The notes beneath the pieces are model-generated. The model made no database searches and was not told where the DNA came from. It saw nothing but the letters and a program-made list of their open reading frames with translations. From the NCBI RefSeq assembly GCF_001050515.1, contig NZ_CAHS01000022.1, positions 124,001-188,000 on the forward strand: a DNA stretch of 64,000 nucleotides. The letters are read 5' to 3'. Shown piece after piece: positions 19,379 to 29,015 of this stretch. The stretch is from Erwinia piriflorinigrans CFBP 5888 (GTDB taxonomy: Bacteria; Pseudomonadota; Gammaproteobacteria; Enterobacterales; Enterobacteriaceae). Made by a program: the position numbers and the translations under genes. The first letter of the stretch is position 1; every line of letters starts with the position of its first letter.

Positions 19379-21634
19379 ATGCAGCAGCACTCTTCTTGTG
19401 GTTGTGGTCACCACCACGCCCGCAAACAGCACGGATGCGCGACCCGCTCGCGTCCCGTTATCAAAAAAGTCACCGCCATCAGTGCAGACACGCCCTGCTG
19501 TGGCGATACCGCCTGTAGTCCGGCCGATCCCCCCGAAGAAGAGGGCGACAGGCGGGCGCAAACCGTCCGCTTTAGCTGGCAGGTGCAGGGCATGGACTGC
19601 CCGAGCTGCGCGCAGAAAGTTGAAACCGCCGTCAAAAATCTTGCCAACGTGAGCGCGGCGCGCGTGGTTTTTACCAGCGAAAAACTGCTGGTTGATGCCA
19701 GCAATGATGTGCGCAGTCAGGTCGAACAGGCCGTCGCACGCATTGGCTTTCGTCTTCAGCGCAGCGATGCGGCGGCACCCGTCGTTGAAGCCAGTTTCTG
19801 GCGGGAAAACCGCAGCGCGATGTTGCTGGCACTGCTGATGGCGGCCAGCTGGCTGCTGGGTATTATCCATCCTGTTGCGGGGACTTTTGCCTTTACCATC
19901 ACTACGCTGGTTGGCGTCTGGCCGGTTGCGCGTCGCGCTCTGCGCATGATACGCAGCGGCTCACCGTTCAGCATTGAAACCCTGATGAGCGTTGCGGCCA
20001 TTGGCGCGCTGTTTATCGGCGCGACCGCCGAAGCGGCGATGGTGCTGCTGCTGTTTACGCTCGGCGAAAGGCTGGAGTCATTTGCCGCCGGTCGCGCGCG
20101 CAAGGGGGTGACGGCGCTGATGGCCCTGAAACCTGACCAGGCGCTGCGAGTTCGCTCCGGCCAGCGTGAAAGCGTTGCGGTAAGCGACCTGCGGCCGGGT
20201 GACGTGATTGAAGTCGCCGCCGGAGGCCGTCTGCCTGCCGATGCAAAGTTGCTGACGCCGTTTGCCAGCTTTGATGAAAGCGCCCTGACCGGGGAATCGG
20301 TGCCGGTCGATCGCCAGCGGGATGAAGCTATCGCCGCCGGCAGTATGAGCGTTGATCGCCTGGTACAGCTGGAAGTCATCTCCGAGCCAGGGAACAGCGC
20401 GATCGACCGCATCCTGCATCTGATTGAAGAAGCCGGAGAGCGGCGTGCGCCAATCGAGCGCTTCCTCACTCGCTTTAGCCGCATTTATACCCCAATCGTT
20501 ATGTTGCTGGCGCTGGTCGTGGCGCTGCTGCCTCCGCTGCTGATGGCGGCGGCATGGCAGCCGTGGATCTACAAGGGACTGACGCTGCTGCTGATCGGCT
20601 GTCCGTGTGCGCTGGTGATCTCCACTCCGGCGGCGGTCACCTCGGCACTGGCCGCCGCCGCACGCCGTGGCGCGCTGATCAAGGGCGGCGCGGCGCTGGA
20701 AAGCCTCGGCAGCGTGCGCACGATTGCTTTCGATAAAACCGGCACTCTGACCGAGGGAAAACCCCAGCTCACCGCCATCGTTGCGCTGGACGGCAGCGAT
20801 GAAAACTCGCTGCTGGCTATTGCCGCCGCCGTTGAGCAAGGCTCATCGCATCCTTTAGCACGGGCGATCGTCGCGGCGGCCGATGCGCGTCAGCTGGAGA
20901 TCCCTGCGGCCAGAGACCAGCGTACGCTGCCGGGAAGCGGTATACAGGCAATAGTAAGTGGCCGCTTACTATCCTTAAGTTCACCGCACAGAGTGCCCGG
21001 AAATTTATTGGCCCCACAGCGTACCGCAATAGAAGCGCTGGAGAACGGCGGCAATACCGTGGTGATACTGCACGATGAACGGCAAATGCTGGCCACCTTC
21101 ACCCTGCGCGACACGCTGCGTGCCGATGCCCGTAGTGCGCTGGCAGAGTTGCGGGAGCTGAATATACAGGCCGTAATGCTGACCGGAGACAACCCGCGCG
21201 CGGCGGCAGCGATCGCCGCCGAGCTGGGCATTGATTACCGCGCCGGCCTGTTGCCGGAAGATAAGGTCAACGCCATCAGAGCGCTGCATCAACAGCAGGC
21301 GGTGGCGATGGTGGGTGACGGCATCAACGATGCGCCAGCGATGAAAGCCGCCACTATCGGTATAGCGATGGGCAGCGGCAGCGATGTTGCGCTGGAAACT
21401 GCCGATGCGGCACTCCCTCATAACCGCCTTGCCGGGCTGACAACGATGATCCGCCTGTCGCGCGCCACCCACGCCAATATTCGTCAGAACATCGCGCTGG
21501 CACTGGGGCTGAAAGCCCTGTTCCTGATCACCACGCTGCTGGGAATTACCGGATTGTGGCTGGCCGTGCTGGCCGATTCGGGCGCTACAGCGTTAGTGAC
21601 TGCTAACGCCCTGCGTCTGCTCGGTAAGAGATAA
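19379..21634 (+). CDS. zntA: Zn(II)/Cd(II)/Pb(II)-exporting P1B-type ATPase
   Basis: The 751-residue pump has, in order: a Cys/His-rich N-terminus (CGCGHHHARKQHGC, then TPCCGDTAC); a heavy-metal-associated domain with GMDCPSCAQKV at about 75; membrane helices; the TGES actuator loop; the transmembrane CPC metal site (IGCPCALVIS); the phosphorylation site DKTGTLT; and VGDGINDAPAMKAA. It removes toxic divalent metals from the cytoplasm. The promoter carries a ZntR operator. It converges with tusA, leaving only 4 bp between stops. Confidence 0.97.
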   Translation: MQQHSSCGCGHHHARKQHGCATRSRPVIKKVTAISADTPCCGDTACSPADPPEEEGDRRAQTVRFSWQVQGMDCPSCAQKVETAVKNLANVSAARVVFTSEKLLVDASNDVRSQVEQAVARIGFRLQRSDAAAPVVEASFWRENRSAMLLALLMAASWLLGIIHPVAGTFAFTITTLVGVWPVARRALRMIRSGSPFSIETLMSVAAIGALFIGATAEAAMVLLLFTLGERLESFAAGRARKGVTALMALKPDQALRVRSGQRESVAVSDLRPGDVIEVAAGGRLPADAKLLTPFASFDESALTGESVPVDRQRDEAIAAGSMSVDRLVQLEVISEPGNSAIDRILHLIEEAGERRAPIERFLTRFSRIYTPIVMLLALVVALLPPLLMAAAWQPWIYKGLTLLLIGCPCALVISTPAAVTSALAAAARRGALIKGGAALESLGSVRTIAFDKTGTLTEGKPQLTAIVALDGSDENSLLAIAAAVEQGSSHPLARAIVAAADARQLEIPAARDQRTLPGSGIQAIVSGRLLSLSSPHRVPGNLLAPQRTAIEALENGGNTVVILHDERQMLATFTLRDTLRADARSALAELRELNIQAVMLTGDNPRAAAAIAAELGIDYRAGLLPEDKVNAIRALHQQQAVAMVGDGINDAPAMKAATIGIAMGSGSDVALETADAALPHNRLAGLTTMIRLSRATHANIRQNIALALGLKALFLITTLLGITGLWLAVLADSGATALVTANALRLLGKR

Positions 21635-21638
21635 CAGG

Positions 21639-21884
21639 CTACAGCCCTTTCTTCAGCAGATATTGATAGGGCGGCACGTCGATGGCCTGTGCCACCAGCG
21701 TATGTTCCATAAAGCGACAAAAGCCGGGAATGTCACGGGTGGTGGCCGGATCGTCGGCGATAATCAGCAGGGTTTCGCCGTTCTGCATATGGCGCACGGT
21801 TTTACGCACCATCATCACCGGTTCCGGGCAGCGCAGCCCCTGGGTATCCAGGGTTTGGTCAGGATTAGCGAATGGGTCGCTCAT
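21639..21884 (-). CDS. tusA: Sulfurtransferase TusA
   Basis: The 81-residue protein contains [17 protein letters not shown] with the persulfide-carrying Cys at about residue 19, the TusA hallmark. It passes sulfur from IscS to TusBCD for 2-thiolation of tRNA wobble uridines. The length and position beside zntA match E. coli. Confidence 0.96.
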   Translation of the reverse strand: MSDPFANPDQTLDTQGLRCPEPVMMVRKTVRHMQNGETLLIIADDPATTRDIPGFCRFMEHTLVAQAIDVPPYQYLLKKGL

Positions 21885-22096
21885 AGTTCTCTCAATCAGG
21901 GAAAAGCAAAGTTTGCGCTATTTTACCCCGAGTCAAAGCGGGCGCAACCACTCAGCCCACGATAACGTTTGCGCTTAAATCAACCGTTGCATTGACAGGC
22001 TAAATCGGTAATATGCCGCAAAATCGTACATATCCACCCGATTTCGCGTTGCGGCAAGGCATCACGCAGCCGCAGCGTGAAAGATGAAGGACAGGA

Positions 22097-22129
22097 CTGG
22101 GTTCCCTCACCCCATAACATACAAAAAGG
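22097..22129 (+). ncRNA. Candidate preQ1-I riboswitch before yhhQ
   Basis: Directly before yhhQ the sequence CTGGGTTC, a short pyrimidine-rich loop, CACCCCA, then an A-rich tail AACATACAAAAAGG resembles preQ1-I aptamers. A 4-bp P1 (TGGG/CCCA) forms, and loop bases CCT (105-107 within the 22100s) can pair with AGG (22127-22129), which is the Shine-Dalgarno of yhhQ. Ligand-stabilised pseudoknotting would hide the ribosome site. YhhQ imports queuosine precursors, so the ligand and gene agree. P1 is short and the call was made by eye. Confidence 0.55.
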
Positions 22130-22135
22130 CTCAAT

Positions 22136-22801
22136 ATGCTCGCATTCAGTTCCCGTCAGCGCCTGTACGCGCTGGTCTGGCTATCTTTGTTTCATCTGCT
22201 GATCATCCTTTCCAGTAACTACCTGGTGCAGCTACCGGTCACTATTTTCGGTTTGCATACCACCTGGGGTGCTTTCAGCTTCCCGTTTATCTTTCTGGCA
22301 ACCGACCTGACGGTGCGAATTTTTGGCGCGCAGCTGGCGCGGCGCATTATTCTGGCGGTGATGGTGCCCGCACTGTTTGTCTCCTATGTGGTTTCAGCGC
22401 TGTTTTATCAGGGCGAATGGCAGGGCTTTGCGGCACTTGGGCAGATGAACCTGTTTGTGGCGCGTATTGCCTGCGCCAGCTTTATGGCCTATGCGCTCGG
22501 TCAGGTGCTGGATATCCAGGTATTTAACCGCCTGCGCCAGAAAGCGACATGGTGGATAGCGCCCGCTGCGGCGATGTTCCTTGGTAATATCAGCGATACG
22601 CTGGCCTTCTTCTTTATCGCATTCTATAAAAGCGCCGATCCCTTTATGGCGACGCACTGGGTTGAGATTGCACTGGTGGATTACAGCTTTAAAGTCCTCA
22701 TCTGTATGCTGTTCTTCCTGCCGGCTTACGGCCTGCTGCTGAATGCGACGTTGAAGCAATTAACAGAGAAATCTAATCGTTCCCAGGTGAATTTCGGCTA
22801 G
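22136..22801 (+). CDS. yhhQ: Queuosine precursor transporter YhhQ
   Basis: The 221-residue VUT-family integral membrane protein has about six helices and the motifs SNYLVQLP, FPFIFLATDLTVRIFG and MFLGNISDTLAFFFIAF. E. coli YhhQ imports preQ0/preQ1 for tRNA queuosine synthesis. The SD AAAAAGG is 6 nt upstream and is part of the candidate riboswitch. It precedes dcrB as in E. coli. Confidence 0.95.
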   Translation: MLAFSSRQRLYALVWLSLFHLLIILSSNYLVQLPVTIFGLHTTWGAFSFPFIFLATDLTVRIFGAQLARRIILAVMVPALFVSYVVSALFYQGEWQGFAALGQMNLFVARIACASFMAYALGQVLDIQVFNRLRQKATWWIAPAAAMFLGNISDTLAFFFIAFYKSADPFMATHWVEIALVDYSFKVLICMLFFLPAYGLLLNATLKQLTEKSNRSQVNFG

Positions 22802-22815
22802 TCTGATACTCTGCA

Positions 22816-22848
22816 TACCTGAAGCACCTACACCGATGGCTTCAGGTA
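22816..22848 (+). repeat. Inverted repeat after yhhQ
   Basis: TACCTGAAGC and GCTTCAGGTA form a perfect 10-bp stem with a 13-nt loop 15 bp after the yhhQ stop. No T-run follows, so it may be a Rho-assisted terminator or an mRNA-end stabiliser rather than an intrinsic terminator. Confidence 0.5.
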
Positions 22849-22941
22849 GTGATATTGTCACTACCTGCGGGTTGCTTTTATGCAGCGAATACGTTTGTAT
22901 CGATGCTTAGCGACATGCGACCAATTTAAAAAGGGACTCTG

Positions 22942-23496
22942 ATGCGTAACTTACTGAAGTATGCCGGAATTGCAGTGCTGGTCACGGGCCTCGCGGCCTG
23001 TGATGGCAAAAATGATAAAGTTTCTGATAATCAGGGCGCCAGCAGCAGCCAGTCGGCGCAGAACGTCACGCTGATGAATGGCAAAATGAGCTTTACGTTA
23101 CCGCCGGGGATGAGTGATAAGAGCGGCAAGCTCGGAACACAAGCCAATAACATGCACGTTTACGCCGATGAGTCAGGCCAGAAGGCGATCATTGTTATCG
23201 AAGGCGACAACAGCAGTGAAGGGCTGGATACCCTGGCGAAGCGCCTGGAAGCGCAGCAGCGCAGCCGCGATCCGCAGCTTCAGGTGGTGACCAATAAAAC
23301 GATCGACGTGAAGGGTCACCCGCTACAGCAGCTGGACAGCGTGATCTCTGCCAACAACCAGTCCTCATGGTCTTCCGTAGTACTGGGCAAAATTGACGGC
23401 AGGCTGCTGACCCTGCAAATCACCCTGCCCGCCGATAATCAGCAGCAGGCGCAGACTGAAGCAGAAAGTATTATTAACTCCATCACGCTGAAATAG
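22942..23496 (+). CDS. dcrB: DcrB-family lipoprotein
   Basis: The 184-residue protein has a lipoprotein signal with lipobox GLAAC at residues 16-20, then a Ser/Gln-rich linker and a compact domain ([14 protein letters not shown] onward, ending in AESIINSIT). DcrB homologues are periplasm-facing lipoproteins needed for phage C1/C6 infection and linked to envelope lipoprotein processing. The +2 residue is Asp, which in enterobacteria favours inner-membrane retention. The iol cluster is inserted immediately downstream. Confidence 0.92.
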   Translation: MRNLLKYAGIAVLVTGLAACDGKNDKVSDNQGASSSQSAQNVTLMNGKMSFTLPPGMSDKSGKLGTQANNMHVYADESGQKAIIVIEGDNSSEGLDTLAKRLEAQQRSRDPQLQVVTNKTIDVKGHPLQQLDSVISANNQSSWSSVVLGKIDGRLLTLQITLPADNQQQAQTEAESIINSITLK

Positions 23497-23510
23497 TCTG
23501 CCAGCGTATA

Positions 23511-23543
23511 AAAGCCGCCTTCACAAACGCTAAAGGCGGCTTT
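23511..23543. terminator. Bidirectional terminator between dcrB and iolE
   Basis: AAAGCCGCCTT and AAGGCGGCTTT form a perfect 11-bp stem separated by 11 nt, located between the convergent stops of dcrB and iolE. Confidence 0.85.
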
Positions 23544-23553
23544 CTGCATGTGA

Positions 23554-24450
23554 TTACAAACCGGCGTGTTGACGAATGTACCGGCGCGCTTTTAGCGCAT
23601 ATTCAAACGGGTTCGCCAGCGCCGGGTCCTGTTCCGCTTCCACCACCATCCAGCCCCGGTAGCCAGCATCGTCGAGGATTTTGAATACCGGATCGAAATT
23701 AATCACGCCGTCACCCGGTACGGTGAAGGTTCCTCTCTTTACGCCATCAAGGAATGACAGCCGCTGCGCCTTCACATCTGCCACTATCTCGTCACGCACG
23801 TCCTTCAGATGCACGTGATTAATGCGCGCCAGGTGTTTTTCCAGCATGGCCAGCATGGCTTGCTGCGAGCCTTCCGAGTAGTAAGCGTGGCCGGTATCAA
23901 ATAGCAGGTACACGTCATCATTGGTCTGTGCCATAAAGCGATCCACCTCATCACGGGTTTGGATCGCGGTGCCCATATGATGATGCAGGCCAACGGTCAT
24001 GCCCTTTTCGGCCGCCAGTTTTGCCAGCTCGTTGTAGCCTTCCACCGTCAGCCGCCACTGTTCATCGCTAAAGTGGGGCTTCTCTTCCAGTACCGCTTTT
24101 GAGGTACCCTGAATACTGAAACTCTGCTCAGAACAGCCGATGACTTTAGCGCCCATCGCATGCAGAAAATCACGATGATTGATAAACTCATCAAGGGTTT
24201 TTTCTCTGTCGCCGTTAGCAAAAAAGGTACTGAACCAGGCATTGACGATCTCAAGCCCACGGATATCCAGCATCGGCTTCAACACCGCCGGGTCGCGCGG
24301 ATATTTGCTGCCCACCTCGCTGCCGGTAAAACCCGCCAGCGCCATCTCACTAACAATCTGCTGGAAGCTGTTCTCTTTGCCTAACTCCGGCATGTCATCG
24401 TTGGTCCAGCCGATCGGCGCAATCGCCAGTTTGACCTTATTTTTGTCCAT
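23554..24450 (-). CDS. iolE: myo-Inosose-2 dehydratase
   Basis: From the ATG of [21 protein letters not shown] the protein is 298 residues, the usual IolE length; an upstream extension to 24504 would overlap the preceding gene and is not conserved. It is a TIM-barrel enzyme with metal/substrate motifs [23 protein letters not shown] and FDTGHAYYS, then HVHLKDVR. It dehydrates scyllo-inosose to the diketone THcHDO. It is last in the leftward operon iolD-iolG-iolH-iolE. Confidence 0.93.
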   Translation of the reverse strand: MDKNKVKLAIAPIGWTNDDMPELGKENSFQQIVSEMALAGFTGSEVGSKYPRDPAVLKPMLDIRGLEIVNAWFSTFFANGDREKTLDEFINHRDFLHAMGAKVIGCSEQSFSIQGTSKAVLEEKPHFSDEQWRLTVEGYNELAKLAAEKGMTVGLHHHMGTAIQTRDEVDRFMAQTNDDVYLLFDTGHAYYSEGSQQAMLAMLEKHLARINHVHLKDVRDEIVADVKAQRLSFLDGVKRGTFTVPGDGVINFDPVFKILDDAGYRGWMVVEAEQDPALANPFEYALKARRYIRQHAGL

Positions 24451-24494
24451 TCGTGTTCCCCAGGATTGAGCGTGCGGCATTGGCTGCCGCGCAA

Positions 24495-25379
24495 TTATTT
24501 GCACAGCAGCTCGCGTTCGATCAGTTCGCGCGTTTCCACCGCCTGATATTTCATTTTTTCCGGATAACCGAACAGCGAAGAGGCGATAATCGATTCGCCT
24601 CCGACCGGATAAGTGCGGTTGGCAAAATCCATCTCACGCAATGTCTGGAACAGCGTTGGGAAGTCCACTTCCCCCTCGCCCACGCCGACATGCTGGTGAA
24701 CCACGGCGTCAACGCCCGGTGGATTCACGATATAGCGGCAGTGTTTGGTGTGGTTCATGGTGTCAGCGATCAGCACATGCGAGAGATCTGCACCGGCATA
24801 CTCCAGCATGCTCTTCACATCCCCTTTGCCTTTGTCGTAGAAAAAGGTATGCGGCACGCTATAAAGATATTTGACGTTATCACTGCGAAACGATTTCACC
24901 AGATCGGCGGTCTCATTGTTCTCTTCACAGAAGTCCCACGGGTGAGACTGAATTTCAATGCGGATCCCTTCACGCTCGACAATCGGCAGCAGTTCCTCCA
25001 TTGAGCGATAAAACATCTCTTCACAGATTTCAGGCTCATTCGGGTTGCCGGAAAGCTCGGTATTGATCACCTGCACCCCGGTTTCCACCGCAATTTCAAT
25101 CATCCGTTTCCAGTTACGCACGGCGGCCTGGCGGCGCGCTTCGTCCGGGCCAGACCAGCGGTACACCACGATATAAGAGGAGATTTCCAGCCCGGTCGCG
25201 CGCAGCGCGTTCTTGTACTCGGTGATAATTTCACGGCTGGCTTTCGGATGTTTATAAAATGGGTTGATCTGCGGATGGGGCGACTGCTCAATATATTTGT
25301 AACCCCAGTCAGCCACCTGGTGAACCATTTTGGTGATGCCCAAATCTTTAATGACATCAACGTCAAAGGCAATTTTCAT
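24495..25379 (-). CDS. iolH: TIM-barrel sugar isomerase/epimerase family protein (IolH-like)
   Basis: The 294-residue protein from [15 protein letters not shown] is an AP-endonuclease-2-like TIM barrel. Metal-ligand-type motifs include [43 protein letters not shown] and [13 protein letters not shown]. Enterobacterial inositol clusters carry such a protein, named IolH, whose exact reaction is not well settled. It sits between iolG and iolE on the same strand. The name is assigned from context and resemblance. Confidence 0.8.
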   Translation of the reverse strand: MKIAFDVDVIKDLGITKMVHQVADWGYKYIEQSPHPQINPFYKHPKASREIITEYKNALRATGLEISSYIVVYRWSGPDEARRQAAVRNWKRMIEIAVETGVQVINTELSGNPNEPEICEEMFYRSMEELLPIVEREGIRIEIQSHPWDFCEENNETADLVKSFRSDNVKYLYSVPHTFFYDKGKGDVKSMLEYAGADLSHVLIADTMNHTKHCRYIVNPPGVDAVVHQHVGVGEGEVDFPTLFQTLREMDFANRTYPVGGESIIASSLFGYPEKMKYQAVETRELIERELLCK

Positions 25380-25439
25380 CAGAATCTCCGTCATAAAAAG
25401 CAGTACGGTGTTTAGCCGTTATCTCACCCGCAAGCGTGT

Positions 25440-26450
25440 TTAGCGGTAGAACGCCGGACGCTGTGGTAATTCAATCGGCTCAATGCCACCGCTGTCCTGC
25501 GCTTTCAGGCAGGCGTCCGCAGCCACAGAGGCGGCATAACCGTCCCAGGCGGATGGCCCGTTCAGTTTTCCGGCGCTGGCGTCATTAATAAAGGCTTGCA
25601 GTTCAACGTCATAGGCGGCGATAAAACGATCTTTCCAATCGGTAAGGATCGCCGTCGACAGCCGGGCATCTTTGCGCATCTGTACTGCGGACGGCTCCGG
25701 CAGCCTGGCGATGCCGTTTTCACCGACCACTTCACACTGGATGTCGTAGCCGTAGGCGCAGTTGACAAAGATCTCCACGTCAATGCGAATACCTTTGCGG
25801 GTTTCGAACAACACCACCTGCGGGTCACGCAGCTTGCCATGTGTATGACGGGTTGAGCGCGGGAACACCACCTGCACCGACTTGTACTCGTCTTCGGTCA
25901 GCCAGCGCAGCACGTCCAGCTCGTGGATCAGGGTGTTGGTGATAGCCATATCGGTGGTGTAACTCTCCGGCACGGTGGGATTACGGTGCGCGCAGTGCAG
26001 CATCAGCGGTTCGCCAATGTCCCCCTGGCTGATAACGTTTTTCAGCGCCCGATAGCCACTGTCGTAAGGACGCATAAAGCCCACCTGCACCAGACGTTTA
26101 CCAAACTTGATTTCAGCATCAACAATGCGGCGGCAGCCTTCAGCACTCATTGCCAGCGGTTTTTCGCAGAATACCGGCTTGCCCGCCGCGATGGCAGCCA
26201 GGGTAAACTCTTCGTGAGTGGGATCCCAGGAGGTCACCAGCAATGCATCCACATCCGGTGATTTCACCACCTGGTAACCGTCGGCAAATACCTGCGCGTC
26301 AATACCGATACGGGCCAGCACCGCTTTAGCCCCTTCCACGTTGATATCAGAGACGGCAACCACCTGCGCTCCCCGCAACACTTTGCTACAGCGGCGGATA
26401 TGTTCCTGACCGATAGCCCCCGTTCCGATTACACCCAGTCTTAATGTCAT
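25440..26450 (-). CDS. iolG: myo-Inositol 2-dehydrogenase
   Basis: The 336-residue Gfo/Idh/MocA oxidoreductase carries the NAD motif [15 protein letters not shown] at about 6-20, the EKPLAM motif at about 95-100 and the catalytic-region [11 protein letters not shown] (His/Asp) at about 175-185. It oxidises myo-inositol to scyllo-inosose, the first step. The neighbours on the strand encode later enzymes. Confidence 0.94.
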   Translation of the reverse strand: MTLRLGVIGTGAIGQEHIRRCSKVLRGAQVVAVSDINVEGAKAVLARIGIDAQVFADGYQVVKSPDVDALLVTSWDPTHEEFTLAAIAAGKPVFCEKPLAMSAEGCRRIVDAEIKFGKRLVQVGFMRPYDSGYRALKNVISQGDIGEPLMLHCAHRNPTVPESYTTDMAITNTLIHELDVLRWLTEDEYKSVQVVFPRSTRHTHGKLRDPQVVLFETRKGIRIDVEIFVNCAYGYDIQCEVVGENGIARLPEPSAVQMRKDARLSTAILTDWKDRFIAAYDVELQAFINDASAGKLNGPSAWDGYAASVAADACLKAQDSGGIEPIELPQRPAFYR

Positions 26451-26547
26451 GGCCTTTCCTTACGATATAGGAGAAATCAGGCTAACCGAGCCAAGTCGGG
26501 TGACGAGGTTAGCGCCCGTTCGATATGAAACACAAACGCCCCAGTGA

Positions 26548-28488
26548 TTAATACTCACGCGCCTGGTCAATATGTTCATTCAGCATCTGCGCGACGGCAT
26601 CAATGCGCGGCGAGTTAGAGACCTGGGCTCCGCCCACGCGCCACCAGCTGAAATATTTGTGGATCATGGTTTTTGGCAGAACTTTAATATCGATCAGCGT
26701 CGATACCGTCTCTTTCTGCGCGGCAATCAGCGCGGCATGCAGCTGCTCAAGCGTGGTCACGCGCCAGGTTTTACAACCGTAGCCCGCCGCGATTGCCGCG
26801 AAGTCAACCGGGATCAGCCCACCGTTCAGCTTGCCGCCTTCGATGTCGCGGAAACGGAATTCGGTGGTGAAACTGTCCATACCGTGTTCCATTTGCAGGT
26901 TGTTGATACAGCCGTTGGCCATGTTATCCAGCAGGATCACGTTGATTTTTGCGCCCTCCTGAATCGAGGTCACCAGCTCGGAATGCAGCATCATAAAGGA
27001 GCCATCCCCCACCAGGGCATACACCTCACGCTGCGGCTCAGCCAGCTTGACGCCCAGTGCGGCATTGACCTCATAGCCCATGCAGGAATAGCCATATTCG
27101 ACGTGATAGCTGTTGTCATCTTTGGTACGCCACATACGTTGCAGATCGCCCGGCAGGCTGCCCGCCGCCGCCACGATCACCGCATTGCCTGGCAGATGCT
27201 CATTGAGCGTTCCCAATACGCTGCTCTGTGTCAGAAAGGAGTTGGTGAGACGGTTAAATTCGGCGTATAGCGCTGAACGGTCGATATTATCGTCAATTTC
27301 TGGGATAAAATTGTCACCGCTGTAGACTGCCGAGTAAACACGTTGCGTCTCTTTCAGCAGCCTGCTCTGTGCCTGGGAGACTTTTTCGCCCCAGCCATGC
27401 TGAAATCCCGTGGCCGCCAGACGGCCGTTAATCGCATTCAGCGCTTCCCGTGCATCCGCCACCATCTGCACGCCATCCAGTTTACAGGCATCGAAGTGGC
27501 TGACGTTGATGTTGAGGTAGCTGGCATCCGGGTGCTGGAAAATCCATTTCGACGCGGTAGTGAAGTCGGTGTAGCGCGTGCCGATACCGATCACCAGATC
27601 GGCCTCTTTTGCCAGCAGGTTCGCCGCCAGACAGCCGGTTTCCCCCACGCCGCCGACATTTAGCGGATGATCGGACAGGATCGTGCCTTTACCGGCCTGG
27701 GTTTCAGCAAATGGGATCTGATAGCGTTCCACAAAAGCGCGTAAGGCATCGCCTGCGCCGGAGTATTTCACCCCGCCACCGCAGATAATCATTGGCCTTT
27801 TCTTCCCGGCAATCAGCGACAGCGCATCAGCCAGCTCTCCTTCGGTCGGCAGACGGCGATCGAGCCGATGTACGCGCTTCTGGAAGAAATAGTCCGGATA
27901 ATCATAGGCTTCACCCTGAACGTCCTGCGGCAGGGAAAGTGTTACCGCGCCGGTTTCTGCCGGATCGGTCAGTACGCGCATGGCGTTGATACAGGCACTC
28001 ATCAGCTGCTCAGGTCGGCTGATACGATCCCAGTATTTGCTGACGGCGCGGAAAGCATCGTTGGTGCTGATGCTTAAATCGTGGCTCTGTTCAATCTGTT
28101 GCAGCACCGGGTCAGGCTGGCGGCTGGCGAACACATCACCCGGCAGCAGCAGCAAAGGAATGCGGTTAGCGCTGGCGGTGGCGGCGGCAGTCAGCATATT
28201 GGCCGCACCCGGCCCAACGGAGGAGGTGCAGGCAATAATCTCGCGGCGCAGCCTCTGTTTGGCAAATCCCGTCGCCGCATGCGCCATGCCCTGTTCATTA
28301 CGCCCCTGATACACCACCAGATCGCCACTGTCCTGCTCCAGCGCCTGGCCCAAACCCAGCACGTTGCCGTGGCCAAAGATGGCGAAAATACCTTTAACAA
28401 ACTTGCTTTCCACGCCGTCCACCGACAGATACTGGTTGTCGAGGAATCTGACCAGCGCCTGTGCGGTGGTTAATCTGATTTTGCCCAT
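26548..28488 (-). CDS. iolD: 3D-(3,5/4)-trihydroxycyclohexane-1,2-dione hydrolase (ThDP enzyme)
   Basis: The 646-residue ThDP-dependent enzyme shows the [14 protein letters not shown] and [18 protein letters not shown] start region with the catalytic-type Glu, and a C-terminal ThDP-binding segment [16 protein letters not shown] followed about 30 residues later by NNLQ. It opens the ring of THcHDO to 5-deoxyglucuronate. It is the first gene of the leftward iol operon, divergent from iolC across a regulator-binding region. Confidence 0.95.
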   Translation of the reverse strand: MGKIRLTTAQALVRFLDNQYLSVDGVESKFVKGIFAIFGHGNVLGLGQALEQDSGDLVVYQGRNEQGMAHAATGFAKQRLRREIIACTSSVGPGAANMLTAAATASANRIPLLLLPGDVFASRQPDPVLQQIEQSHDLSISTNDAFRAVSKYWDRISRPEQLMSACINAMRVLTDPAETGAVTLSLPQDVQGEAYDYPDYFFQKRVHRLDRRLPTEGELADALSLIAGKKRPMIICGGGVKYSGAGDALRAFVERYQIPFAETQAGKGTILSDHPLNVGGVGETGCLAANLLAKEADLVIGIGTRYTDFTTASKWIFQHPDASYLNINVSHFDACKLDGVQMVADAREALNAINGRLAATGFQHGWGEKVSQAQSRLLKETQRVYSAVYSGDNFIPEIDDNIDRSALYAEFNRLTNSFLTQSSVLGTLNEHLPGNAVIVAAAGSLPGDLQRMWRTKDDNSYHVEYGYSCMGYEVNAALGVKLAEPQREVYALVGDGSFMMLHSELVTSIQEGAKINVILLDNMANGCINNLQMEHGMDSFTTEFRFRDIEGGKLNGGLIPVDFAAIAAGYGCKTWRVTTLEQLHAALIAAQKETVSTLIDIKVLPKTMIHKYFSWWRVGGAQVSNSPRIDAVAQMLNEHIDQAREY

Positions 28489-29015
28489 TTGCTGTTCCTT
28501 TCTCTTTTGCCAGCCCTGTTATCAGGTCTGCCGGGTACGCATCAGGTCGCTGCTCTGGATGCCAGGCAACGACAGCGTTAAGTGAAACGTGAGCCGATTA
28601 TAAACAAATATTTTTTTCACTAAATACCATTACAGAAGAAACATTTCATTTTGCGAGAGAGATCAAATTATGCGCTGCAACCGAGGAAACTTGCCTGCCC
28701 GGCAAAGGGCAAATGAAACGATCATCCCCTCTCGCATCAACAACAGAAAAAATCGTTTCATTTCAATATGTTTTCAAGTGTGCGTTTAATCTTAAAAAAG
28801 GGCCGGGCACGCCGCAGAAATAGCGTGAAATAACTGACTGACGCCGCGCAACCCCACCAGCCGTCGCAGAGTTTTAACCACCTCACACTTTCGGGGCAAT
28901 AATTTCATTTCAAATTGAATTTGGAATTTTTATTTCTTATAGTGTTTTATATCGTCGTATCCGTAGCGGCTTGCGCGCCGGGATGCAGGGTGCATATACA
29001 GAGGAAACAACAGGT
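28489..29015. promoter_or_regulatory. iolD-iolC divergent control region with repeated TTTCATTT elements
   Basis: The element TTTCATTT or its complement recurs. A perfect 12-bp inverted pair, AAATGAAACGAT (28711-28722) and ATCGTTTCATTT (28752-28763), is accompanied by ATTTCATTTT at 28643 and a second TTTCATTTCAA at 28903-28913, which runs into the palindrome TTCAAATTGAA (28909-28919). The spacing and location suggest operators for the cluster's RpiR-type regulator. No ORF is present. Confidence 0.6.

Noticed and set aside
20078-20839. 253-codon frame antisense to zntA
   Set aside because: Antisense shadow: low-complexity Gln/Arg-rich translation and full overlap with the ATPase core.
26572-27270. 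232-codon frame antisense to iolD
   Set aside because: Mirrors the third-position bias of iolD; no independent coding evidence.
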